NCBI RefSeq assembly: GCF_000283155.1
Contig: NW_004454179.1
Coordinates: 7,129,557 to 7,193,556, forward strand
Direction: 5' to 3'
Source of the DNA: Ceratotherium simum simum
Lineage: Eukaryota; Chordata; Mammalia; Perissodactyla; Rhinocerotidae
DNA: 64,000 nucleotides
The notes beneath the pieces were generated by a model that saw only the letters and a list, made by a program, of their open reading frames with translations, had not been told where the DNA came from and ran no database searches. Positions within the stretch are counted from its first letter, which is position 1. Every line of letters starts with the position of its first letter. This document shows positions 1 to 12,900 of this stretch, piece by piece. The position numbers were made by a program, and so were the translations under genes.

Positions 1-822
1 CATTAAATAAATACTGAGCAAATGTTTCAACATAAATTAGCCTGCTCCCAACAGCCAACAGCCAAGCCACAGATGGAGCCCCTCTGAACCATTATTCCTG
101 TGACAGCATCCTGCACACAGGGTGGCCTGGGGCCTCCTCGTTAACCTATGGCTGTTGGTTTCATTTCCGATGGTGGTCTATGAGCTTGCAGAGGGCAGGG
201 GCTGTGCCCTGTGGCCTCCGGTGCCCTCCCCCAGCTGTCCCCCTGCACACGAAGCTGGGCCTGAGGCAGCCACTCGGCCACTTCCCTCTGCTCAGCAGGG
301 CTCCCAAGGCTTGGGCCGTCAGTCCATCAATCAATCCCTGAGCAAGTATTTACAGATGCCCAGGGTGAGGTGCCTCCAATCACACTCAGGCCCTGGATTT
401 CTGCAAATGTCAGGAGAGTGGCAGCTGGGTCCACTGGCTCAGGGCTTTAAACTAATTGCTGAGTACAATTCCTACCGAAGGGAGGACTGAGTGCTCACAC
501 TGCTGAGAGGCTTGGAGCTTCCAAAAACACTGCTGCTATTTTTACGTGCCTTACATAACCCCAGGGAGGGATTAAAGCCCTTATGGCCTGAGATTTTCTG
601 CCTGGCTTTTTGTTCGTTGGAGGTCAGGACTAGAAGGCAGCCATGCTAACGAGCAGCAGGTGCCTCGTTCCTGCCACCTGACTCCCCCCTGCCAGCTGGT
701 CACCACAGAGACACGGGAGTGTCTGAAAGACCCTGCCAGGGTTGGGCAGGTCCTGTGGGCCCCCTGCAGCAGGAGGCAGGGATCAACCGAGTATCCACCA
801 CCCCTCATGCTCCCGAGCTCAC
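1..822 (-). other. SLIT1 intron 26 (3' part cut by window edge)
   Basis: This is intron downstream of exon 26. I see no exon, RNA gene or clear repeat here. The following exon, expected to begin the EGF region, must be to the left of position 1. Confidence 0.85.
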
Positions 823-986
823 CTTGGCATTCAAACTTCTTGGCAGGCGTGGTGAGAAGCAGCTTGCCCTCCATGTCTGGGGGCCCGGCGCAGCGGGCAA
901 TGCCTGGCTCCTTGTAGCCTGTCTTCACCCAGCTGGACAGCCAGCGGAGGTGGCAGTCACAGTACAGGGGGTTGGCACCAATGGCC
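823..986 (-). CDS. SLIT1: SLIT1 exon 26 (D4, LRRCT cap)
   Basis: A 164-base exon with the D4 C-terminal cap (about residues 861-916). It reads [18 protein letters not shown] through [18 protein letters not shown] to KKFECQ. In the protein this cap is followed by the first EGF repeat, whose exon is beyond the left edge. D4 carries the dimer interface in the SLIT family. The acceptor is acccag and the donor is GTGAGC. Confidence 0.97.
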
Positions 987-3900
987 CTGGGTCAGAGAAC
1001 AGAGAGAAGCAGGCATTACGGCTTCACGGGGTTCTTCACCCATTGGGCACCTAGGGTGTCAGGCACTATGCCAGGGGCTGGCAAAAATCCAGCAGCCCCC
1101 ACTTCATGAGCATTTACTGTGTAGCCAGAGAAAGGGGGGAGGTGGGATTCGAACCTGTGCCGTCGAGGCCAGAGCCTATGAATGCTTTGCCTCCAGAGTG
1201 AATGGGGGAGAAAGGAACCACCATTTACCGCTGCGAAGAACCAGCTGCTTTTCTCACGTTAGTGCATCTAATCCTCTCAGCCCTGCAGCGTAAGTTTTCT
1301 TTTCTCCATCTCAGAGATGTGGGATCTGAGCCTCACGTGGAATAAGTAATTTCCCTGGGGTCACACAACTAATGAATGGCAGGCCCTGGATCCAGACCCA
1401 GAGCTGCCTGACTCTGAAGCCTATACTCTTTGCTTTTCCTTTTCCTTTTTAATTAAACAAGGAGCACATGAATGCATTCTCACTGTAAACCATTTTCAGA
1501 CATTGCAGACAAAAGTCTCCACCTCACAACATTGTGAATGAAGGTTCGAACTGCCACTGAATTGTATACACTAAAACGGGTAATTTTATATTGTGTGAAT
1601 TTCATCTTGATTTTTTTAAAAAGGCACATTCCTGTGTTACTGATGGGAGTGCAAAATGGTACAACCCCTAGGGAGGGGAATTGTGATATCTATCAAGTCA
1701 ACCATGCAGTTGTCTTTGACCCAGCAACCCTGTTTCTGGGAGTCTCTCTCACAGATATACCTGCACAAGTGTGTCAAGATATCTGTGCAATGGTATTGAT
1801 CACAGCATTGTTTGTAATAGGAAGACTGGAAACACCCCGTGTTCATCAATGCAGGAGTGGGTAAATAAACTACAATATATCCACATTACAAAAAAAAAGT
1901 CTACACCCACTGGTGCTGCCAACCACAGGACACATGGCCACATGATCACCATGCTCAGGCATGTAGCCTGCTGGTCCTTTCCCAGATTTACACACAAATT
2001 AAATCCATCCACCACACATCACTACTCAGCAGCTTGCTTGTGACTAAACAGCACGTCTTGGAGATCTTTCCAGGTCAGCATATATGGATCCACCTCATTT
2101 TGTCATACTGCTTCATAGCATCCCAAAGAATGGAGGCCTCACAGCTTACTGAGCAATTTCCCTGTTGTGAGACATTCTCATTGTTTCCGATGGCCGTGGA
2201 CACTCTTGTATGTGCCTCTTTGCGAGGTGTGAGCACTTCCCTAGAACAGACACCTAGAAGTGGGATTCAGGTCACAGAGGAAGTGCACATAAAAAACGTT
2301 AACAGCTGCCCTCTGAAAAAGGTTGTATCCACTTACACTCGCCGGCAGCGTAAGGCCACGCCTGCTCCCTCACATCCCCGACCCAACACTGCATAGGGCC
2401 AGCCTCTTAATGTTTTACCAATCCAGTGGGCAAGCTTGTAATCTTCTCACTAACCACAGAGAGAGATTTAGAGATGAACAAGACGTGGATTTGGAGGCAT
2501 GAAGGAGCCCGAGTTCTTTGATCCAGCAAATAGAAAGATCAGAGCATCCTGCCTGAAGTTCATTTACATCAACCTTATTTTGAAAATATAAGGCTGTATA
2601 ATGTTAATGAGAATAGGTACACTTATTAAGTAACCCACGGATGCTCTGCCATTTTCCACCTGTTTCAGCTGAGCAATATAGAGGAAGTGGTTCCCCCTGA
2701 GATGCGAACGGTGTGATGAAAGCAGCATCGACTCTGAGGAGGAATTCCCCGAAATAGCACAGCAGATGACTGTGCGATCTTATAAAACAGGCTGAGCATG
2801 ACTTGGACTCCGGCCCAGCGCAGCTGCTCACTGCCAGGGTGACCTTGAGCAGCTCGCTTAACATCTCTGGGGCTCACTTTATGATTCGATAAAGAGCCTG
2901 CAATCTGGAGAGGGGAGAAAGAGAAGCACATATAACCTAAAATGAGCACCGAGGGAATAATGCAGCTTGGAAAAGAAAGCCGGTTCAACCTCGACATGTA
3001 TTTAATTTTTTTCCGTCCTGATTTGCTGACAGCATCCATCCTGGCTAATGGGACAGGGGAGACACCTTCCTTTTTCCACTGAACAGTGCCAGCACTTCTC
3101 AGAGGCACAGGAAGCTCAGATGCTTTGATTTTTTGAAGCTCCAATGTTTTAAAAAACAAAGATTTAAAAAAACAAAACAGGAATACAAAAATTATGGTAT
3201 ATTTAAAATGTTTACATTCACCAGATTAATATTTTTAACATAAAAAGTGCCAGGTAATATAATTATGTTATTCAAAAGATAAATATTGAATGCATTTTAA
3301 AATATTCTTTGTACTACACTGCAGGAGTGTGGTCTGGTGATGAGCCACAGGTTTCAAGTCTATTATGAACGGCTTCTTTCAGCCTTGTAGCTTATTTAGA
3401 GAAAATGCCAAAAAGACTAAATCTGAGGCCATTATGAATGGGGAGGCCCTTGACATGTCTTAGGATCTTCACAATTCCAATGCCCGCTTATATTCCCCCT
3501 TGAATGGTAGCAAAGTTGTACCTCAAATGTAAGTGTCCCTTTCTGACTCTTAATATAAAAATAATAATAAAAAAGAATAAAAACTACCAAAGTCAATATA
3601 AAGCTATTCAAAACTTTAAATTCTGGCTTGACCAACACATGCTTTCCTTGTTTCTGTACAGCGCAAACTCCGAGCCACACCTGAATTCAACATTTCAAGC
3701 TTTAATTCATCCAAAGGCTAGTCTCTTTTTTTGTTTGTTTCTGTTTTTTTGGTGAGGAAGATAGGCTCTGAGCTAACAGCCGTTGCCAATCCCCCTCTTT
3801 TTTTGCTGAGGAAGACTGGCCCTGGGCTAACAGGCATGCCCATCTTCCTCTACTTTATATGGGACACCACCACAGAATGGCTTCACAAGCGTTGCATCAG

Positions 3901-6900
3901 TCCATGCCCGGGATCCGAACCTCCGAACCCTGGGCCGCCAAAGCGGAGCGTGAGAACTTAACTGCTACACCACTGGGCCAGTCCCCAAAGGCCAATTTTT
4001 TGTGGCTACTTCAGTAGAACTAGTAGTCTGCTTTCACCTGGGGACCATTTTTCCCAGCAAAAACTCCCCAGTGAACTCCATGGGGAGTGGAGAGCCACAG
4101 GCCCAGCTGAGACGCAGGAGTGAGGATAGCAGCCAGGCCACTCATCAATCCAAAAGGACTGTGGATTCAGGTTCGTACTCCAACAAAGTATAAATAGCCC
4201 TGTGTTGTTGATCTTTGGTATAACTTGGAAGTAGTTGAAACAGTAGATATTCAGTATGTTCATACCAAGGCCCTGCTGGGCTTCTATTAATGTAACCGGG
4301 ACCAAAATAGATTTCCTGTGGCTGTTCCACAGAGGCACCAAAGGTAGAGTTTAGCGTGTACTAAAACTTCAAAATCTCCTTCACCCATGCTGTACCTCCT
4401 CTGCCCACCTTCCTCTCGGGCAATTTATTTGTTTACATCACTGTCTCCTGGACTGAAGCTTCTTGAGCACAGGAACCATAAATCCCCCACTGTGCCTGAC
4501 ACCAGCAGGCATCCTATAAATGTTTGATGAATGAATGCCTGCCTAAAATCATGAGAAATGCACAAACCTCAGTATGAAAGCAAAGGAAACTCAAAAAAAG
4601 AAAAAAAAAGAATCACCTATCATCCCATAAATGTAACTAATTTAATTTTCATGTATTCCCTTCCAGTTCTTATGTTCATCTGTGTACTCCATTGAAATCA
4701 GAGTGTACCATCTTCTTTATTCTGTGTTTTCATCAAATAATAAATGAAAGTGCCAATAATTATCATAATTAACTACTTGCTGCTCTGTCACACGGGCATA
4801 CCATGGTTTATTTAATCACTCCATATTCACTTTTCACACCGAATTCTTAATGTGTTCAGAAATCTAACTTTCCAGTGTGCAGCAGATAAGAGGCAATGAA
4901 ATGCCAGATTATAGAAATGAAGAATGACACTGGGAAACCTTGGCACACAGCAAATATATACTGATGGATAGATGGATAGATGCATGGATGGATGGATGGA
5001 TGAACAGACGAATGGCGAAAGATGAGCTAACTGCAAAGTAAATGTAAAAGTAAACAGCAGCAGAGAGATATGCAGGGTATTGAAGCCCAGGGCAGTGAGG
5101 AGCACTCACAATCATTAAGGCATGTTAGAACCATAGTGGACCTTAAAAATAACCTTTGTACAGGCAAGGAAAGAAGCCTAAAGAGATGAATAAATTGTCT
5201 GAGATCCCAGTGCAAGCTATGGCAGAACAAGGACCTAACACCAGTTCAAAGGGTTAAAATATGGCGGACCTCACCCTCCACCACACCCTTGGCCCACCCA
5301 CCCACTCTTCTGCACACTGCCAGAGAAAAGGAGAGGCCCAGGCCAGGGTCACAGTAGGAACAGAGGGCACCTCCAGGGGCCAGGAACACTGGATGCTAAT
5401 TCTTGAGAAACCCCTGACTTGTTATGGAGCCACGGGCACATCCCTCCCTTCGGATTGCACATGGCCTTTGTGAAGCTGAGAGTGAATGCGGTGAGTCTCT
5501 GCCATCCTTTTACCATTCCTTGCCTCCCTGTGAGTACTCAAGAAATCCTTAGGGGAGAGTTGCAGCTCTGCCACACAGAGGAGATAATGGACACAGGTAT
5601 GCACCTACACATGTATTCCATCAGTACTGCACGTGCAAACACCTGAATACAAGCACATATACATCTCCCACATCACTGCCTAGTCCCATTTGAAACTGGG
5701 TATAGAGGGCAGAGTTTATTCACGAGGTTGCTTCATAATAATGGAAGATTTCTTTCACATAGATGCTGTCTTGTAGAGAAACGGGGCTTAGATGCAATGA
5801 ACTAACACATCTAATCAGTAATGCTGATGCCCTGTTCTACAGTTACTGCTTAATTGATCTTTACTTATTGGTTTATTTCTTACAAATTGGATCTGACCTC
5901 TGGCCTGATGTCACTGTTCTCCTAAAGAAAGTCTGAATTTATAGATAGGTGTGGGCTCAAAATTTGTTTTTGTAGCTTTGGGTTTTTTTTGTTTGTACAA
6001 AACATATGTTGTTTGTTCATTTCCCATTTGAAAAACAAAGCCTCTCGATTTTGAGCTGGAGACAAGATCAGAATGTACTTGGGTATCGTTCAGTTTTCAG
6101 AGGGAAAGAGGAAAGGTGGGCAACTTTACATGTAAACCCCAAGCATAAGAGATACACAAAGGGGGAATCTAAAGGTGGGAAAGGGGGACCGAATGCTTGA
6201 AAAGGCCTTGCCTGCCAGGAGGAGAGCTGAAGCAGATGCTTGGCATAGCCCAGGGAAAGCAAAGGAGGCTGCATGGGCCCAGAGCAGCAGCAGACCTGGC
6301 GCCCAGCAGAGACGGGTGCAAATGCTCTCTGGAGAGAAGTAGCTCCAATTTCAGTCCTCGGAATTCCTTACATCAGCAAAAAATGAGCTCACAACCAAAA
6401 ATTACCACAAACACAGATGGAAGCAAGCCCCTGTGAATGGGCACCATCAAGAGCAATGAACAACACTGTCTCTGCCAGAGGCACCATCTCCAGCCAGGCT
6501 CCTTCCTCCCGCCCATCCCATCCAGCCTCCACATGTCACCATGCCTTTCCAGGAGTTTTCTACAGCTTAATTCTCCCACAATTCCCTTCTATCTATAGAA
6601 TAAAGTCCAAACTCCTTAGCGTGGCACAAAAAGGCACTTCACAACAGAATTCCCATGTCCCTTACCATATTCATCTTTTCCCACCTCACACTCCTCACCC
6701 AACCAAACCCCTTACAGCCTATGCTGGACAACATAACATCCCTGAATATGTCATTTACTTTCTTGCATTCATGTCTTCTCACATGCTGTTCCCTCTTCCT
6801 GGAATGTCCTTCCCCATCTTCTCCAAATGGCAAACTCCTGGTCCCTTTCCAATGGCAGCATAAATGGCATCTCCTCTGTGAAGCTCTTCAGACTTCCCCA

Positions 6901-9900
6901 GAGTTAGTCACTGCTTTATAATATCTCAGATGATCACAGAGGGCAGAAACCTTGTGTTAGTACATTCTTCAGCACTTGACTCACTGGGGTTACTCAGGAC
7001 ATATTTATTGAGGCAATAAAGAATAAATAAAGAGCTTTGGAATCAGACACGCCTAAGTTCAAATCCTGTCTCTGTGATTTCCTAGCTTTATGACCTAGAG
7101 AAGCTCCTTAACTTTTCAGAACCTGGGACTGTAAAATAGAGATAATAAATCCTACCACCTAGGACAGAGCGCCTTACTCCTTCCACTCCCCTGGCAGACA
7201 TCACTAATCAATCACTGCGCTCTTCCCACCATATCCATGGAATCTTCAGTGCAGGCTCAAGGCAGTCCCTGTCAAGTCTGTGGAGCTGGCGCACAGCACA
7301 AAACCTACTTCCCATTTTGGTCACGGAGTAAACACAACACCACAGATAGAGTATTCACATATAGTAAAGTATTTGTCCCAAGCACACCCTCAAGGAGTGG
7401 CACTTAATTACCACTTTATTTCTTCAAGTCACATTGTTAGACGTACTACTGATTTAATGTGCTTTGGGAAGGGTGGAAAGATATTACCATATTAAATATA
7501 CAGATCATTTGTAAGATACACTCTGATTTTAGAGATTAAAATGTGGAAAAGGTGAGTCATAGAACGGAGAAAATCTAGTGAAACGGTTGAGTGAATGACC
7601 TTCAATGAGTGAATGATCTTCAAGTAGAGGTGCTGGGACCCCAAAAGGCTCTGATCTGGGTGTGCCGGCCCCTGCAGGTCCCAGGGCCTTGGCTGTCGGG
7701 GAGAAAGAAGGAGGACATGGTAACACCCAGGGGCACAGCTGCCATCCACCTGGCCTGAACACTGCCTCGGCCTGAAGCGGAGATGCTGAGAGAGAATGTG
7801 TCCACTCTGTGCCTGGCCCAACCTCCAGAATGAAGATGGCCCTGCCACGGCCCATTGCTTTTTTATTTCTTTTTGTGTGTGTGTGTGGTTAAATATATAT
7901 AACATAAAGTTTGCCATTTTGAGTGTACAATTCAGTGGCATCAATTACATTCACAGTGTTGTGCAACCATTACCATTATCTGGTTCCAAAACTCTGTCAT
8001 CACCCTAAACAGAAACTCTGCACCCATCAAACAAAAATTCCCCAGTCCCCCTGCTCCCAGCCCTTGGCAACCACCACTGTCCTGTCTGGAGCTATGAATT
8101 TGACTATTCTGGGTCCCTCACATCAGTGGAACCATACAATATGTGTCCTTTTACGTCCTGGTTATTTCACTTAGCATGTTTTCAAGGTTCCTCCACGCTG
8201 TACGTGTATCAGAACTTCATTCCTTTTTATGGCTGAATAATATCCCATTGTCTGTATATACCATATTTTATTTATGTGCTCATCTGTCAATGGACACTTG
8301 GGATGTTTCTGTTTTTTAGCTATTGTGTGAATAATGCTATGGACCTGTGTGTACAAGTATCTATTTGAGTCTCTGCTTTCAATTCTTTTGAGGGTATACT
8401 TAGGAATGGAATTGCTGGGTCATATGGTAATTCTATATTTAGCTTTTTGAGGAATCAAGTGTACTGCATTTCAAGAATCCTCATGGTGCTGCCAACTAAA
8501 TGGTTCCGGAAGCAATTCTATGTCCAGTTATACCACTTCTTGGGGGCAGGAAATTTTCGGAACTTATCCCCCACCACGTGACATCAGAGGCACAATACTG
8601 GTGTCGTGCTTAGGAGCAAGGGCTATCAAGACAGAAGATTCCAGCCCCACTTGCTACGCAATTTTGAGTGACCTTCTCACATTTTCTGGTCCTGTTTCCT
8701 CATGTGTAAGATGGGAATAACATCACCTATGTTGTAGGACTGCTGTGAGGATCAAACCAGCTGATGCAGGTGAAGTGCTTGGCAACCAATAAATGGTCAT
8801 TACTGCTATTATTATTGCTCGTGAAGAATTGTTCTCAAATCCCATTGTTGCAACTGATGAAACATGGAATGTGTAAGAGTCTGAGAGGGGAAGCATTTGA
8901 AGTTTACAAGCTTAATTAGTTTCAGGGTAAAAGCAACAAACTCGGACAGTCTCAGGAGGTGGGGTCTTTCCTGGAATCCAAGTTCTGTGTAAATCCAAAG
9001 AGGCCTCAAGAATTGGGCCGGAGTTACTCACAGGTGAGACAGGGAGGTCACGTCTGCGAAGATGCCCTCTCGGAGGGTGGAGATGTCATTGCCATGCAGG
9101 GATCTGAGGAGAGAAGAAGCTGTCACTCCCTCATCTAGAGAGAGAGAGGGACATGAGAACTGATGGGGGGCAGGCACAGCCCTCTGCTGAAAGGGACTTG
9201 GCGTCTTATCCTTCAGATCTCTCAGTCTATGGGGGAGATGGCCCCCAGCACAGAGACCCTGCCCTGCTGGCCACCAGCAAGCAAGAGGGAGCCCCTAATA
9301 ATCCAAGTAGATGACCCTGCCCCTCAGCCCTTTGGAGGACTCTGCTTTTGCCATCATAAATAACCAAGCACCATTTCTGTTTACATGACACATGGAACGT
9401 GTGCAACCATGTGCCCTCCCTCACTTGGCCCAGGAGCCTGAGGGAGTAGGCTTCTTTTTGGTAAGGAAGTTACTATGGGAAGCCATAGGTTGGGGGTGAA
9501 GAATGTCACCTTGCCCCAGGAGGGGCTGCCAGAGCATTCTGCTGCATGGATACAAGAGAGGCCATCATAACAGGCGTGACAGAGGGCTTTGATCACAGGG
9601 CAAAAACTTCGCAGTGGGAATTCTTAGAAAAGGTTCATGAATCTCTTGCAAACAAACACTCTCCATCTGAACAGGAGAGTCACAAATGAGGGGCTAGATT
9701 ATCTTGGATGCCCCCCCACATTACCCACCCACACAATCACCCCAAACACGACTTGGGGCAGACAGCAACCCCTATTCCTCAGATAGTTTCCCATTCATTC
9801 CTCGGCCTCCGTTACTTGAATGAGAGTAGACTAGCCTCCCACCTTTCGACATAGTTGGCCTTGCTGGATCCCCAGATGTGGGGACATTTCTGCCTATCAG

Positions 9901-12900
9901 GTGGGGGGCAGGGCCCTCAGTGGGGCAGATTTCCCTGGAGGAATGCAGAGCAGGGAGACTTACAGCAGGCGCAGGGAGCGCAGGCCCTGGAAGGCCAGAG
10001 GAGGGATGCACCGGAGGGCATTGTAGCTGAGGATCCTGTGGAAGGGAGGGAGGGAGAGGAGAGGAGGGAGGGAGGAAGAGGGGAAGAGGGGAGGGGGGGA
10101 GGGGAAGGAGGAGGGAAGGAGGAAATGGGGGGGTGCGGGCGGGGAGCGTGGGAAGGGAGGACGCAGTGTTACCACCCAGGCCCCTGCAGGCCCAGCTAAG
10201 TGCTCAGGATGCAGGGGTAGTTTTGCTCAGCAGCTGTGTGAGGGAGGCCGGGCAGTGAACGAGAGCGTGGGCTGAGGCTCTGGCCCAGTAAGCCGAGCTA
10301 TCTCAGGCATGTCCCCTAACCTCTTTATGCCTCAGTCAGTTCCCTCGACTAGAGAAAAGGGACAAAAACAATGCCAACTTGATAGGCTCATCTGCTGGTT
10401 AAAAGAGACCCCCCAGGGGAAGCTCCCAGCAGGGTGCCTGGCTCCCAATAAACCCTCAGTCGCGGAAGCCGCTGCTGCTGTCACGAGGCTGACAGCATTC
10501 CCTCGTGGAGGCTGCACCAGCTGTGGCAACAGTGGGCTCTGTGAAGTTGACCCTGACCAGCACCCCCTCCGGAGCGTACCCTCTCAGCGCATCACTTCCA
10601 GAGCGGACAGCGGACGGCCGGATACATATAGCAATTTACCATTTAGGAAGCCGTGATGGCGAGGAAGGGGCTGTTACAACTTCGTCTGACAGATGAGGAG
10701 ACAGGGGCTCTGCAAGGTGCAAGAACTTGCCCAGGGCCACGTTATTATGTTAGTAAGCTGGGTTTTCATGCAGTTTCTCAGTTTCCAGAGTCCACAGGCT
10801 AAACCAGTCTCCCCAAATGCTTCCAAATAAATGAATCCATCAAGGGCAGACAGGCAGACTGACAACAAGGGAAATGATACTTGTAGCAGCCCCCAGTGGA
10901 AACAGCCCAAATGTCCATCAGCGTATGAATGGATGAACAAACTGTGGGACATCCATACAATGGAATACTACTGGGTGATAAAAAGGAGGGAACCACCAAC
11001 GCATGCAATAACATGGACGAATGTCAAAATAATTAGGCTGGCTGAAAGAAGCCAAACAAAAAAAGGGTACTATTGTATGATTCCATTTATGTAAAACTCT
11101 AGAAAATGCGAACTCATCTATAGAAAGCAGACTGGTGTTTGCCTGAGGCTGGGGGCTGGGAGGGGCGGCGGGGAGGGATTATTAAGGGGCACCAGGAGAC
11201 TTCTGGGGTGATGGAAATGGTCACTATCTTGATTGTGGTGATGATTCCATGGGTGCAAACATAAATCAAAATCTATCAAATTGTACATGTTAAGTATGTG
11301 CAGTTTATTGCTTATTAATTACACCTCACTAAAGCCATTTTTAAAATAATAAGAGACATAAGACGTTCCTATCGCAGGAAAGGGCTCTGTTTCCCGTGCA
11401 GCTGCAGGATCACCTAAACCAGGATGTCTCAGCCTCCGCACTACTGACAATTTTATCTTGGGGGGCTGCCCTGTGCACTGTAGGATGTTTAGCAGCAGCC
11501 CTGGCCTCTACCCATGAGATGCTGGTAGCTACCCCCACCCTCCTCCAGCTCTGACAACCAAAAGTGTTTCAGACATTGCCCAATGTCCCCCGGAGGACAG
11601 AATGGTCCCTGGTTGAGAACCACTGCCCTAGACCATGGCAGCTTCACACACAGGCTCATGAAGACTTCGAAACGGGAACCTGGGGCTGGTAGAGCCTGGG
11701 GCTGGTAAGCACAGGTGGCTAACTTGGAACCAGCACTTCACGGCCTCGGACCCACATTCTGCTCCTGGGGGCCTGGCTGGGTCAGGACCCCGTCTGGCTC
11801 TACTGTTTGACTGCAGTAGAACCTAATGGAAAATTTTAAGTTCTTGACACATTTTCTGTATAATGAGATGTAGGGAAGGTGAATGAGATACACTCTCAAG
11901 CTCCAGACAAATATATGCAATGCTTGTTAATACTTTCCAATCAATTACTTGGAATATAATTAAAGCAATCACTAAAATATCTCAGAATCTGGGCACAAAA
12001 ATGTTCAGAGGGTCACTGTTCACAAGAGTCCAAACTGGAAACAACCCAAATATCCATCAATAGTAGGATGGATACGGGAAGTATGGCCTATTCCTACAAG
12101 GAATACTATATAGAAATGAACATGAACAGACCACAGCTTCACACAACACGAGTGGATCTCACAAACATAATAGCAAAGAAAAGAATAAATGCTGTAGGAG
12201 TCAATTTATATAGGGTTCAAAAATGGGCAAAATTAAACTTCATTGTGTAGAAATGATATGGAGATGGCAACACTATAAAGAAGATCAAAGAAGAGATCAT
12301 CCTACAAGTCAGGGTGGGGACTGCCTCGGGGTGGGGGGGAAGGAGGGATAATGAACAGGAAGGGATGGGGGGACTTTTGGGGTGCTAGCTGTGTTCTATT
12401 ATTTGCTTTAGGTGTTTACACTTGTGCTAGCTTTATGATGATTTGTTAAAATGGACATTTCTATTTTTGCACTTTTCCGTATATATGCTGTATTTCACAA
12501 TAAAAAATGTTTTTAAAAGTCTTTTCAGGGGCCAGCCTGGTGGCATAGCGGTTAAGTTCACGTGCTCCGCTTCGGTGGCCCGGGGTTCCGATCCTGGGTG
12601 CGGACAGACACACCGCTTGTCAAGCCACGCTGTGGCGGCGTCCCACATAAAGTGGAGGAAGATGGGCACAGATGTTAGCCCAGGGCCAATCTTCCTCAGC
12701 AAAAAGAGGAGGATTGGCAACGGATGTTAGCTCCGGGCTGATCTTCCTCACACACACACACACAAAGTCTTTCCAGCTGGCAGCCCTGGCACACTCCCTG
12801 GTGGGTAAGAGTCTGCATGCTGCGAGTGACCATTACTGAAGGGGTTTGGGGAAAGTCTCAGTGGCCATAGCTGTGTGCCCTCCCCTCCTCCCCCGCCCTG

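Larger units (their letters stand above)
987..9031 (-). other. SLIT1 intron 25 (8.0 kb)
   Basis: The longest complete intron of the window. It holds MIR, L1M, L2 and ERE copies listed separately, and a GATG microsatellite. Segment 2040-2410 resembles an old L1 3' end on the minus strand, but weakly. The stretches 2490-3700, 5020-6530 and 7170-7860 show nothing I recognise. Confidence 0.85.
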
